From Candidatus Poribacteria bacterium (GTDB taxonomy: Bacteria > Poribacteria > WGA-4E > PCPOR2b): a stretch of DNA of 64,000 nucleotides. Of this stretch, positions 8,207 through 17,365 are shown in pieces; positions within the stretch are counted from its first letter, which is position 1; the number at the start of each line of letters is the position of its first letter. The notes beneath the pieces were generated by a model. It did no database searches. It saw only the letters and a program-made list of their open reading frames with translations, and was not told where the DNA came from. The DNA is taken from NCBI GenBank assembly GCA_028819845.1, contig JAPPKS010000016.1, positions 1 through 64,000 on the forward strand, written 5' to 3'. The position numbers were made by a program, and so were the translations under genes.

Positions 8207-9286
8207 ATGGAAACGACTCATCACTTTCAAGCGAGCCATCTTCACGCGATCACGCGGCAGCTATTCATGGCGGCAGGCACGCCGCGTCATATTGCCGATA
8301 CCGTTGCCGAAATTTTGGTTAATTCCAACCTTGTCGGTCATGATTCACACGGCGTGCTTCACGTCCCCCGCTATTTGTTGGACATCGCAGAAGGGCGGCT
8401 TGACCCGGATGCCGAACCGAAAGTGGTCAAAGAGACAGCGAGCACGCTTCACATTGACGGGAACAAGGCTTTTGGGCACTACATTGCACGGAAGGCGATG
8501 GATTTGGCTATTGAGAAAGCCAAACAAGCTGATGTCTGCTGTGTGAGTTTCCTGCGTACCGGGCATATCGGCCGGCTGGGAGAGTATGCAGAGGTTGCTG
8601 CGCGAGCGGGGTGCATTGGCATCATCACGGTCGGTTACAGCGGGATAGACAAGGGGTTTGTCGCGCCTTTCGGGGGTGCAAGGGGTGCGCTTGAGACCAA
8701 CCCGATTGCCGTAGGTGTTCCGACCGGTGATGATACGCCGTTCATCATTGATTTTGCTACAAGCGTGATTGCCGGCGCAAAAATTGAATTTGCGGACAGT
8801 AAAGGCGAAGATCTTCCCGAAGGGTGCATTGTTGATAAACACGGGAATCCAACCGTCAAATCGGCGGATTATTGGGATGGCGGAGCGCTGCTTCCGTTTG
8901 GCGGGCACAAGGGTTATGCACTTTCACTGCTGACTTGTCTGCTTGGCTTCCAGCATGGAGACTTCGATGCCGAGGAGGACTACGTCGGCGGTATATTCAT
9001 GCAGGTGATTAACATAAATGCTTTTGCGCCTGTGGAAGCGTACCAGCGGAATGTTCGTGAATTCCTGGACAATATCAAGGCATCGCCGCCGGCACCCGGT
9101 TTTGACGAGGTCCTGGTACCCGGTGATTTTGAGCGCCGTTCGCGTCAGCACCGCTTGGCTAACGGCATTGATGTACCGGACGCCATCTACTACAAACGTA
9201 CTCGAGAATGGGCGGATAAGTTGGGTGTTACTCTGGGTGAGGAAGTGGTCGAAGCCGCCGATGTAGATCGATATCTTGTATCGTGA
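8207..9286 (+). CDS. Ldh family malate/lactate-type dehydrogenase, copy 1
   Basis: A 359-residue NAD(P)-dependent 2-hydroxyacid dehydrogenase of the Ldh_2 (YlbC/ComC-like) family, structurally distinct from classical lactate dehydrogenases. The conserved GHDSHGV block at residues 44-50 holds the catalytic histidine. The GxHKGYxLSL block near residue 230 and TNPIAVGVP are also family signatures. Members oxidise malate, sulfolactate, ureidoglycolate or other hydroxy acids. A G-rich site (AAGGGG) precedes the ATG. It follows the lactonase-like gene closely and is itself followed by a paralogue with about the same length and the same N-terminal arrangement, so this is a tandem duplication. Confidence 0.86.
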   Translation: METTHHFQASHLHAITRQLFMAAGTPRHIADTVAEILVNSNLVGHDSHGVLHVPRYLLDIAEGRLDPDAEPKVVKETASTLHIDGNKAFGHYIARKAMDLAIEKAKQADVCCVSFLRTGHIGRLGEYAEVAARAGCIGIITVGYSGIDKGFVAPFGGARGALETNPIAVGVPTGDDTPFIIDFATSVIAGAKIEFADSKGEDLPEGCIVDKHGNPTVKSADYWDGGALLPFGGHKGYALSLLTCLLGFQHGDFDAEEDYVGGIFMQVININAFAPVEAYQRNVREFLDNIKASPPAPGFDEVLVPGDFERRSRQHRLANGIDVPDAIYYKRTREWADKLGVTLGEEVVEAADVDRYLVS

Positions 9287-9563
9287 ACGTGATAGGCAAC
9301 TTGTAACGCGCATAGTGTAAATTTCACTACAGATTGGGCATTATTCCTTGTTTCTAGTGTAAATCCAGCATGATGTTCGTAAAGTCCGTTCCTACTCCGC
9401 TGTGCGAGTCGATTTGCTGCGCGAAACTCAAATCATCCTAGGCTAATGGGTACTTAATTATCAAGCGGATTTCATACTACCTACCACTGTTAATGCCTCT
9501 ATAATTGCGCGTTAGCTACCCGTTTTGCGGCAGAAATGCTCGGTCAGAGTAGGAGCGGAAGCT
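9287..9563 (+). other. Intergenic region with a consensus -10 element
   Basis: No gene is seen. TATAAT occurs at 9500-9505, about 60 bases before the start of the second Ldh gene, without a convincing -35 hexamer at normal spacing. It may give the second copy its own promoter. Confidence 0.4.
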
Positions 9564-10643
9564 GTGGAAAAAAATCATTGCTTTCAAGCCAGCTATCTTC
9601 ACGCGATTACCCGGCGATTGTTGACGGCAGCAGGCACGCTGCGTCACGTTGCTGAGGTCGTGGCAGAGGTTCTGGTCAACGCCAACCTTTCAGGACATGA
9701 CTCACACGGTGTGCTCCGTGTGCCCCACTATTTGTCCGATATTTCAAAAGGCATAATCCATCCCGCTTCGGAACCAAAGGTAGTCAAAGAGACTACCAAC
9801 ACCCTTTTTATTGATGGGCAGTGGGGTTTTGGACACTACACTGCCAGAAAAGCAACGAAGCTGGCAATTGAGAAATCAAGGGAAACCGGTGTCTGTTGTG
9901 TAGGATTTGTTGGCACCGGACATATCGGGCGGTTGGGGGAATATGTAGAAATTGCGGCACATTCGGGATGCATCGGTATCATTACCTATGGCAGAGGCGA
10001 ACTGGTAGGCAAAAAGATTGTGCCTTTTGGCGGCGCAAGGGGCATGTTGGGAACCAACCCGATTGCGGTAGGGGTCCCAACCGGTGATGACGTGCCCTTC
10101 ATCATTGATTTCGCCACAGCGAAGATTGCCGGGGGCAAAATCATGGTCGCCGAAAGCAAAAACTCCGATCTACCGGAGGGTTGCATAATTGATAAACATG
10201 GCAACCCAAGCGTCAAAACGGAGGACTATTATGACGGCGGATTCCTACTGCCGTTCGGCGGACATAAGGGCTACGCGCTCTCGCTCCTAATTTGCCTGCT
10301 TGGAGGATTGTCTGAAGGCTTCAACGCTGAGCGGGGAGCAATGGGCGGTACGTTTATGCAAGTAATTGACCCGACCGCTTTTGCACCGTTGAAGGTCTAC
10401 CAGCAGCGTGTTCGCGGGTTTCTAAACGACATCAAGAAAACGCCGCCGGCACGCGGCTTTGATGAAGTATTGGTGCCTGGAGATTTTGAATACAATTCGC
10501 GGGTTGAACGGCTAGTTCAGGGAGTTGAAGTGCCGCACACCATCTTTCGGCAGATTCAGGGATGGGCAGAGAAGTTGGATGTCTCTCTAAGCGGCGATGT
10601 AGTCGAAGCCGCAGACGCCCGGCGGTATCAGATTCAACAATGA
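9564..10643 (+). CDS. Ldh family malate/lactate-type dehydrogenase, copy 2
   Basis: A 359-residue paralogue of the preceding dehydrogenase, with the same GHDSHGV block at residues 44-50 and the same PFGGHKGYALSL block. The start is taken as GTG at 9564: AGGAG lies 8 bases before it, and from there the protein (MEKNHCFQASYLH) aligns residue for residue with copy 1 (METTHHFQASHLH). A longer frame opens from TTG at 9525 but lacks support. Divergence between copies is moderate (for example AKIAGGKI against SVIAGAKI), so substrates could differ. The 277-base gap and a TATAAT suggest separate transcription. Confidence 0.86.
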   Translation: MEKNHCFQASYLHAITRRLLTAAGTLRHVAEVVAEVLVNANLSGHDSHGVLRVPHYLSDISKGIIHPASEPKVVKETTNTLFIDGQWGFGHYTARKATKLAIEKSRETGVCCVGFVGTGHIGRLGEYVEIAAHSGCIGIITYGRGELVGKKIVPFGGARGMLGTNPIAVGVPTGDDVPFIIDFATAKIAGGKIMVAESKNSDLPEGCIIDKHGNPSVKTEDYYDGGFLLPFGGHKGYALSLLICLLGGLSEGFNAERGAMGGTFMQVIDPTAFAPLKVYQQRVRGFLNDIKKTPPARGFDEVLVPGDFEYNSRVERLVQGVEVPHTIFRQIQGWAEKLDVSLSGDVVEAADARRYQIQQ

Positions 10644-10748
10644 GAACGGTTTATTTGCGAGAATCGGAAGATGAATGGATCAATTCATAAACAATCGAAA
10701 ATGAAGAGATTTGAATTTGTTTGTATTCACAATCATGCTTCGCGATGC

Positions 10749-11531
10749 TTATACATCAAATACCATCATTCGGTGGCAGACATCCTCCTGCGACCGGCCT
10801 GACTTTAAAGCTCTTTCCTTAGCCTGGCGAATGGGGGCATGGTCGTCCACTATAAGTTGCAGGAGTTTGTTGCGGAAGCCGAGTCGCGCATAGGTAGTCC
10901 AAGGCAGCGCCCCTTCATGATTAGCGGCTACCGGGATACCGCTGGGAACTCCCGAGCCGACAACAACCGCACAGCCGTGGTTTGTTGCCCATCTGATAGA
11001 TTCTTGGCACATCGCCGTGCCAATTCCACGACCGCGATACTCTGGCGCTTCCGTGTCGAAACCATCGCGTTTTGAAATGAACAATTCGTGGACCGCGTTT
11101 TCCACCTCCTTCCGGCTCAGATAGACGGCGTCGAACAAGTTGAGTTTTTCATGGATCCGATCGACATCCCATTCGGACTGTTGAGCAAACCGATGGACCA
11201 ATTCCAAAACCTCTTCTTGGGCGGTCTGCAGTGTTCGTCCCACATGGAAACATGCATGGCACCAAGCGGGGAGCTGTAGATGGACTTCACTTTTCTGAAC
11301 ACTCTCCGTCCACCACGGCCGATTCCATCTGGGCCAGTTGGAGACGAGATCGTCGGGGCAATCAATCCGGTAGCAGTGAAGCTGTGCGATACACCGATTC
11401 CCGTCCCATGCAGCCATGCCGATAGTTTCTTGCGATATGAAGAGTTTTGCTAACGCATCGCGATCCGGCCAACAACGCAGTGGGACACGGTCAATCTCAT
11501 CTGGCGTTATGGGACGTACGGTGAAATCCAT
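10749..11531 (-). CDS. GNAT family N-acetyltransferase
   Basis: A 260-residue protein with a C-terminal GCN5-type acetyltransferase fold. The acetyl-CoA pyrophosphate loop is visible as YRGRGIGTAMCQ around residue 173, followed by the typical helix and strand and a YARLGFRNK block. The N-terminal half (residues 1-120) is less conserved and may be a degenerate second GNAT domain that binds substrate. AGGAAAAA precedes the ATG closely. It is convergent with the Ldh genes and codirectional with the desulfhydrase-like gene upstream. The acetylated substrate is unknown. Confidence 0.8.
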   Translation of the reverse strand: MDFTVRPITPDEIDRVPLRCWPDRDALAKLFISQETIGMAAWDGNRCIAQLHCYRIDCPDDLVSNWPRWNRPWWTESVQKSEVHLQLPAWCHACFHVGRTLQTAQEEVLELVHRFAQQSEWDVDRIHEKLNLFDAVYLSRKEVENAVHELFISKRDGFDTEAPEYRGRGIGTAMCQESIRWATNHGCAVVVGSGVPSGIPVAANHEGALPWTTYARLGFRNKLLQLIVDDHAPIRQAKERALKSGRSQEDVCHRMMVFDV

Positions 11532-11621
11532 TTTTTCCTATTCCAGTGTCAAACGAGAACTCCGTGCGCAGCATAGCGCCATCCTCTAACTGGATTTTCC
11601 GAGTATGTGTTTCCCCAATTT

Positions 11622-12674
11622 TCAATCCCATAGCTCGATTAGGCTGCCTCGTTTATCTGTAGCAAATAGCTCTTCATTATACGCAAATAGTGCCGGAGTT
11701 CCCCCGGTGTGCAAGAAAATCACCGTTTCATCGGAAGTAATCTTGCCCTTTCTAACATGGTCAATTAAGCCGGCAAAGGCTTTGCTGGTGTACACCGGAT
11801 CCAGAAAGATGCCCTCGGTCCGCGCGGCCAATTTCAAGGCGTCAATGCATTCGGAGGAGACTACGCCGTATGCCTCCCCGACGTAATCGTCTGAGTTTTC
11901 TACCTCATCATCGGCGATTTGAAGGTTTAAATTTAGAATCTTCGCGGCATCATTTGCGGCATTTCGGATTCGCTCGACCCGATCATCCCAACGAATCGGC
12001 GTGATTCCCACGGGTTTCAATTTCGTTCCTAACGCTTTTGATCCGAGGATTAACCCCGCTTGGGTTCCGCCGGTTGATCCTGCATAAATCCAGTCTGCCT
12101 CAATTCCTAATTCCTGCTGTTGCGCATGAATTTCAGTGACACACCACGCAAATGCCACAGCCGCCAGGGCAGTCGATCGGGGGTGTGCAATGACGTATGG
12201 CTTGAGACCCGCTGCTTCCAGTTGCTCCGCCGTGGCGTATTTGATCGCATCCAATTCCGGACCGAGAGGGGGATCGACGAGTTCAACGTCCGCGCCGGCG
12301 AGGTAATCCAAGAGTAGATTTCCTTGCAGCGTGCTTTTCTGCCCTCGTGACAACCGCAGGTAACACTTCAATCCCAATCGAGCGGCGGCAGCGGCAGTTT
12401 GGCGGCAGTGGTTCGATTGTGACGCTGCACCGTGAACGATGGTATCTGCACCGCGATGGACTGCTTCGCCAATTGTGAAAGTCAACTGTCGGACCTTGTT
12501 TCCTCCAAACGCAAGCCCTGAACAATCTTCCCGTTTCATAAAAATGCGAGGCCCGCCCAATGCCTCGGATAAGCGGGGGCATTCTTCTAGGGGTGTTGGG
12601 AAGTGACCAATGTCCACTTGAGGAACCAGTTCAATACTTCGACAAAGTTCCTCCCGGGTCACAATGTCATTCAT
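11622..12674 (-). CDS. D-cysteine desulfhydrase / ACC deaminase-like PLP enzyme
   Basis: A 350-residue fold-type II PLP enzyme. Lys60 in FGGNKVRQL is the PLP lysine. The following HGAASQSNHCRQTAAAAA block binds the substrate carboxylate, and STGGTQAG holds the phosphate. The pattern agrees with D-cysteine desulfhydrase (DcyD) and 1-aminocyclopropane-1-carboxylate deaminase, which cannot be told apart by motif alone. D-cysteine or another D-amino acid is the more common substrate in free-living bacteria. AAGGAG lies 5 to 6 bases before the ATG. The GNAT gene follows 90 bases downstream on the same strand. Confidence 0.85.
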   Translation of the reverse strand: MNDIVTREELCRSIELVPQVDIGHFPTPLEECPRLSEALGGPRIFMKREDCSGLAFGGNKVRQLTFTIGEAVHRGADTIVHGAASQSNHCRQTAAAAARLGLKCYLRLSRGQKSTLQGNLLLDYLAGADVELVDPPLGPELDAIKYATAEQLEAAGLKPYVIAHPRSTALAAVAFAWCVTEIHAQQQELGIEADWIYAGSTGGTQAGLILGSKALGTKLKPVGITPIRWDDRVERIRNAANDAAKILNLNLQIADDEVENSDDYVGEAYGVVSSECIDALKLAARTEGIFLDPVYTSKAFAGLIDHVRKGKITSDETVIFLHTGGTPALFAYNEELFATDKRGSLIELWD

Positions 12675-12885
12675 ATGTACTCCTTGCGAAATCGTAAAAT
12701 GGATTGATGCCGTTGAATTGAAACGTTGACATCCGGAACTCCGTGAAGATTGAAATTTCCGCCATCTGCCGCGCTAGGGGGGTGCGGTAGAAATTTACTG
12801 ATGTTTCCGGATCCGTTAATACAAAAGTTGTTGAACGTGTAACTCGCTGGTGTCAAATTGCATCCACTCTCCGATTACCGGATTG

Positions 12886-13386
12886 TCATTGCGCGGCGAG
12901 CAATTCCTTTAGTAAGTTTTCCAACTCCTCATTCCCGGCCGCGAGCTCAAGAGCACGTTTTACTTTTGTTTCGCGGTCTACATCTGAGGTACTGGCCGGT
13001 TCCCAGAGAACTTCTACGTTTCTAGGGTTTAACCTGTCATAATTGACCTTAACCAGGGACATCGGATAATCGTCCGGAATGAGTATAATCCAATCAACCG
13101 TTTCGCCCCGATCCGAGTATCGACGATCGGTTTTCAAACGTCGATCCTGATACGGCACGTTTCGTTTTACCCACTGTTTGCGGTTGAATTGATCGGTCTC
13201 AAAATTACCGACCTCCAACCAACTGCGCCCAGCGCCGTTCGGTTTAGTGGTAACAACTACCTGTTGCACGGTTTCGTTTCTCCCTAAGATTGTCTTCCCC
13301 TTTGGGGTTGGTATTAAACGACTACCTTCGCCGCGATTGAATTTAAACTCTTGCACCCAGTAGTTGGCGGTTTCCAAGGGAAACAT
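12886..13386 (-). CDS. Hypothetical protein
   Basis: A 166-residue protein I do not recognise. It has no signal peptide or membrane segment. Composition is charged and hydrophilic, with many Arg, Asn and Asp residues. The last 35 residues (KVKRALELAAGNEELENLLKELL) form a predicted amphipathic helix. A block WIILIPDDYPMSLVKVNYD could be a beta hairpin. GGAG sits 10 bases before the ATG. The nearest genes are the desulfhydrase-like gene downstream and a long AT-rich gap upstream, so context gives no hint. Codon use looks like that of its neighbours. Confidence 0.6.
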   Translation of the reverse strand: MFPLETANYWVQEFKFNRGEGSRLIPTPKGKTILGRNETVQQVVVTTKPNGAGRSWLEVGNFETDQFNRKQWVKRNVPYQDRRLKTDRRYSDRGETVDWIILIPDDYPMSLVKVNYDRLNPRNVEVLWEPASTSDVDRETKVKRALELAAGNEELENLLKELLAAQ

Positions 13387-14089
13387 GTTTTGCCAACTCC
13401 GTCCAAGCGATTCTTAAACCGGTATTCGTGTTAACGGTTTTCAACATTGGCGCAGATGAAATTGTATCATACTGCATTTTTGCCGATTCTACCTTGTTTT
13501 GTCAAGGCATTTTTAAATTCATCATTAAGCTTCGTCTTTGGAAAGTCGAGGATTGATGGAATTGAAAAGCGTTGAGTCATTTGGGTCATCATCCATAAAC
13601 GAAATTGCGCGGACAGTTTGAACACGCGGTTGGCAGAGCCGCCGATTACGGTTCTAAACAGGGTTCAATCTAGGTACTCACGCCTGTAACTTGCAAATAT
13701 ATTGAGGATGTGTTAAGCTATCTTTCTGAAATGTGAAAATGCAACTGTTGCGGCGAACGCTCTAAAATAAAAATTGTTAGGACTAACGCAGTTGTACAAT
13801 GAGAGTGATGAGGTGCAAAATACCCCACCTGCGGCGAGAGTTGCTGAAAAATCGAATTGTGCTCACCCGAAAATCGAAAATATGCCAAAGGACTTACTAA
13901 CAATAGCTCAATTCGGAATTAATTTGTGTTTTTCTAATTAAATTCCAGTTTTTTTTGAATCCAATTGAAAACTCTAAGCGTTATGTTACGTTATAGTGAA
14001 AATATATATTTCTCAAAATGACTAGCGCGATACGCCAATCCGGTTTGTAACGGCATTATGTTTTTCAAGCAGAATTGAGGATTTTACCA
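13387..14089. other. AT-rich intergenic region
   Basis: About 700 bases, clearly AT-rich after 13700, with no gene I can support. An imperfect inverted repeat around GAATTAATT and AATTAAATTC lies near 13915-13946. The region just before larA contains several TTATAGT-like and TATATATT segments that may be promoter material for the larA-minCDE direction, but I cannot place a clean -35/-10 pair. Confidence 0.45.
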
Positions 14090-15370
14090 GTGCGAGTCGG
14101 CATGAGATATGGTCGAGGAACTTTGCAAGTTGAAATTCCTGACCAAAATTTGGCAGGGGTTTTAACTGTCCAACAGTCCGCACCGCTTGCCGATGCAGAA
14201 CAATCAATTTGGGAAGCGCTTGAGTCGCCGATTGATTCAGCGCCATTGAGCGAATTAGCGGCGAATCGCACCTCCGCTTGTGTGGTTATTTCGGATGTAA
14301 CACGCCCGGTTCCCAATCAATTGATTCTTCCGCCTATCCTGCAAACTCTGGAACTACAACGCATCCCGCGTGAAAAAATTACAATTTTAATTGCGACAGG
14401 CATCCATCGCCCCAATGAAGGGAAAGAGCTGGAGGAGATGGTTGGGTGCGATATCTTAAATACCTACCGGATTGTTAATCATCTTGCTCTAGAACCCCAA
14501 ACACACAAATACCTCGGTTTAACACGGAATGGCACACCCGTTCATATTGATAAAACCTATTTGGAATCCGATCTCAAGATTACAACCTCTCTGATTGAAC
14601 CGCATTTGATGGCAGGATATTCTGGTGGACGCAAGGCGGTCTGTCCAGGTTTAGTTTCGGTCGAAACGATCAAAACTATGCACGGTCCGAAAATCCTTGA
14701 GCATCCAAAAGCATCTGTTGGCGTGATGGCGGACAATCCATTTCATATCGAAGCCACAGAAATTGCCCTGATGGCGGGTGTCGATTTCAGTGTCAATGTA
14801 GCGATTGATAGTCGGCGAAGTTTAACCGGCGTATTTGCCGGCGATTTGGTTAAAGCACACCTAGCCGGTGCCAAATTCGTTGAGAAACAAGTGAAAGCTA
14901 CGCTGCCGCGTCCAGTAGACGCGGTAGTCGTGTCGGGTGCCGGTTATCCACTAGACGCGACATTTTATCAAGGGATTAAGGGCGTGTTGGCTGCCGCGGA
15001 GATTGTCAAGCCCGATGGAAGCATAATTCTTGTGGCTGAATGCAGTCAGGGTATCGGTAGTGAATCCTTTACGGACCTCATCCTGAAAACCCAGGACCTT
15101 GAACAGTTTGTTCAAGGTATTTTCAACTCGGCGAACTTTATCATCGATCAGTGGCAGCTTGAAGAACTGGCAAAGGCCGTAAGAAAAGCTGCAATTTATT
15201 GTTATGCCGGCGGGATTCCACACAATCAAATGGAAAACCTCTTTGTGCGTCCGGTAGCAACCCTTGAAGAAGGAATTGAGCTCATACTTTCAAAACACGG
15301 GTCGGACGCTAAAATTGCGGCGATACCAGACGGTCCCTACGTTTTGGCAACAGTTGAAAAGATGTCTTAA
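14090..15370 (+). CDS. larA: LarA-like nickel-dependent lactate racemase family protein
   Basis: A 426-residue DUF2088/LarA protein. LarA uses a nickel-pincer cofactor to racemise lactate; many relatives racemise or epimerise other 2-hydroxy acids. Visible signatures are SDVTRPVPN, the histidine of ATGIHRPNEG, and EPHLMAGYSGGRKAVCPG, which contains the histidine and lysine equivalents of the cofactor and active site. GTG at 14090 is chosen because GAGG lies 9 bases upstream; ATG at 14102 is also possible. No larB, larC or larE cofactor genes are in the window. It is 60 bases ahead of minC. The two nearby Ldh enzymes also act on hydroxy acids, which may be a functional theme. Confidence 0.83.
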   Translation: MRVGMRYGRGTLQVEIPDQNLAGVLTVQQSAPLADAEQSIWEALESPIDSAPLSELAANRTSACVVISDVTRPVPNQLILPPILQTLELQRIPREKITILIATGIHRPNEGKELEEMVGCDILNTYRIVNHLALEPQTHKYLGLTRNGTPVHIDKTYLESDLKITTSLIEPHLMAGYSGGRKAVCPGLVSVETIKTMHGPKILEHPKASVGVMADNPFHIEATEIALMAGVDFSVNVAIDSRRSLTGVFAGDLVKAHLAGAKFVEKQVKATLPRPVDAVVVSGAGYPLDATFYQGIKGVLAAAEIVKPDGSIILVAECSQGIGSESFTDLILKTQDLEQFVQGIFNSANFIIDQWQLEELAKAVRKAAIYCYAGGIPHNQMENLFVRPVATLEEGIELILSKHGSDAKIAAIPDGPYVLATVEKMS

Positions 15371-15430
15371 ATAGGGCGTAAGTATACCTTACCCCGTTAA
15401 TTGGCGATTTTTTGCACAGGGAGACTACCA

Positions 15431-16174
15431 GTGAAGAACGTGTCACACCCAATTGTCGAACTAAAAGGATTCCGTGACAGCTTACGGTTAATCATTGCAC
15501 CAGATGCATCTATAGAGCAGGTAGAACTCGCGATAAAGAAGCGGATGGCAAACTTGGGGTATTCCCTTGCTGGAACAACGATGAACATTGATATTCGAAA
15601 CGAAACCCTGAGTGATGAAGAGATGAATCGCGTCAAAATGCTGCTGCATGAGACCTACGGTTTAGAAGTTGAACGGCTTTTGGATGGAATGGGCCGTGAA
15701 AATGAACCGGCGGACAATGAGATACATGAGACAGTCGCAGATTGGGCAAATGAACCGACGCCGAATCGAAAGATTAGGGGCGCCCCTGCGCTCCATCGCG
15801 AAGAAAATGTCATCAAGAATAACTTTTTGCCGAAAATAGAGGAAGTTCGGTATATCCGGCACACCTTGCGATCCGGGCAGGTTGAACGCTTCTTAGAGGG
15901 GAACATGATTGTTTTAGGCGATGTAAACCCCGGAGCGGAAGTGATAGCGACTGGCGACATCATCGTGCTTGGAGTATTGCGCGGTGTTGCTCATGCGGGA
16001 GCGCTCGGTGATACCTCATCGGTAATAATCGCTTTAAATCTGGTACCGACCCAATTAAGAATTGGGCAATTCATTACACGCCCGCCGAGTGGACGGCAAG
16101 CGTCGCGTCAGAAAGTGGAAATTGCCCGGATTCGCGAAAAGGCCATCATCGTTGAGGATTACAGTGGACTGTAA
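15431..16174 (+). CDS. minC: Septum site-determining protein MinC
   Basis: A 247-residue inhibitor of FtsZ ring assembly. The N-terminal domain (about residues 1-100, beginning VELKGFRDSLRLII) is the FtsZ-antagonising part. The C-terminal beta-helix (about residues 135-240) carries the family blocks LRSGQ, GNMIVLGDVNPGAEVIATGDIIVLG and LRIG, which bind MinD and FtsZ tails. GTG at 15431 follows an AGGGAG at the right distance; an earlier TTG at 15401 lacks a site. It is followed at 87 bases by minD and then minE, the normal order of this division-site selection operon. Confidence 0.9.
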   Translation: MKNVSHPIVELKGFRDSLRLIIAPDASIEQVELAIKKRMANLGYSLAGTTMNIDIRNETLSDEEMNRVKMLLHETYGLEVERLLDGMGRENEPADNEIHETVADWANEPTPNRKIRGAPALHREENVIKNNFLPKIEEVRYIRHTLRSGQVERFLEGNMIVLGDVNPGAEVIATGDIIVLGVLRGVAHAGALGDTSSVIIALNLVPTQLRIGQFITRPPSGRQASRQKVEIARIREKAIIVEDYSGL

Positions 16175-16261
16175 TCTGCATGAATACATCCAATTTTTAG
16201 GTGGAATTTAATTTCCTCGAGCAACTAATGAGAATAATTGAATGAAAGGATGGTAAAACCC

Positions 16262-17053
16262 ATGGGGAAAGTAATTGTGGTTACCTCCGGCAAAGGTGGG
16301 GTTGGCAAAAGTACTTCCACGGCAAATCTAGGAACTGCTTTGGCCTTACTGAACCAAAGGGTCGTTGTTGTTGATGCGGACATTGGGTTAAGAAACCTCG
16401 ATGTCATTATGGGATTGGAAAGCCGTGTGGTTTACACCTCAATGGATGTGATTGAGGGTACTTGCGATCTCGACAAAGCGCTTGTCAAGGATCGGCGCAC
16501 GAAGGATTTACACCTCCTAGCTGCTTCTCAGAAGAATAATAAAAATGATATTCAACCCGAACAGATGAAAAAGATTTGTCTTGAGTTGAAAGAAGAGTAC
16601 GATTATGTTCTTGTTGATTCGCCTGCCGGGATTGAACAGGGGTTTCGTAACGCGGCAGCAGGTGCTGATGTAGCAATAATCGTAACAACACCGGAAGTTG
16701 CGTCAGTCAGAGATGCCGATCGAATCATCGGATTGTTGATGAACATGGAAATAGATGACATGGGGTTGATTATCAACCGCCTTGCGCCTAAAATGGTCGA
16801 ATCGGGTGATATGATGAATCCGGATGACATAATTGATATTTTATCAATTAATTTCATTGGCGTCGTTCCGGAGGATAAAGAAATTGTCATCTCGACCAAC
16901 CGAGGATTACCCACGACCTACAACCACCAATCGTCAGCCGGACAAGCCTACAGGCGCATAGCACGGCGGATCGATGGAGAAGACATACCGATTCCAGAGT
17001 TTAAACCCGGTAGTTGGTTGGGAAACTTGTTCAAATTCAATTCGTTCAAGTGA
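16262..17053 (+). CDS. minD: Septum site-determining ATPase MinD
   Basis: A 263-residue membrane-cycling ATPase that recruits MinC to the membrane and is stimulated by MinE. The deviant Walker A motif GKGGVGKST lies at residues 10-18 with the signature lysine at 11. The following VVVDADIGLRNLDVIMG block is the switch region. The C-terminus ends in a short amphipathic helix (GNLFKFNSFK) suited to membrane binding, a little different from the usual KGLFxRLFG form. ATG at 16262 is chosen because the family starts MGKVIVVTSGKGG; a GAAAGGA lies upstream. minE follows 20 bases later. Confidence 0.95.
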   Translation: MGKVIVVTSGKGGVGKSTSTANLGTALALLNQRVVVVDADIGLRNLDVIMGLESRVVYTSMDVIEGTCDLDKALVKDRRTKDLHLLAASQKNNKNDIQPEQMKKICLELKEEYDYVLVDSPAGIEQGFRNAAAGADVAIIVTTPEVASVRDADRIIGLLMNMEIDDMGLIINRLAPKMVESGDMMNPDDIIDILSINFIGVVPEDKEIVISTNRGLPTTYNHQSSAGQAYRRIARRIDGEDIPIPEFKPGSWLGNLFKFNSFK

Positions 17054-17073
17054 GTTCAAAAGGGGTATAAGGT

Positions 17074-17349
17074 ATGCTTAAGCAATTGGTGAGACTATTG
17101 CGTCGAAACCAGAAAAGCAAAGATGTTGCCAAGAGCCGCCTACAATTAATCTTGGTTCAAGATCGGATTGGCATTGATGAACAACTTATGCAAGCCTTGC
17201 AGACGGACATGACAGCGCTATTGTCAAGATATTTTGAACTTGAACAAGACGGAATTGAGATGGAGATGCAACGGGAGGGGCAGTCGATGGCGCTCGTTGC
17301 AAATATTCCGGTCTCCAGTCTAAAAATTCGCCGCCCTCTACAGGCTTGA
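17074..17349 (+). CDS. minE: Cell division topological specificity factor MinE
   Basis: A 91-residue MinE. The N-terminal segment (about residues 1-32, with basic RLLRRNQKSKDVAKSRLQLIL) is the anti-MinCD, membrane-interacting part. The rest is the dimerising topological specificity domain, with SRYFELEQDGIEMEMQREGQ matching the family. The length is normal. It completes minCDE. It ends 16 bases before the stop of the convergent HAD phosphatase gene, and no clear terminator was seen between them. Confidence 0.92.
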   Translation: MLKQLVRLLRRNQKSKDVAKSRLQLILVQDRIGIDEQLMQALQTDMTALLSRYFELEQDGIEMEMQREGQSMALVANIPVSSLKIRRPLQA

Positions 17350-17365
17350 GTATGGACAAGTTGTA

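Noticed and set aside
12671-12856. 61-codon frame upstream of the desulfhydrase gene
   Set aside because: No ribosome site, composition unlike protein, and it runs into the start of the real gene.
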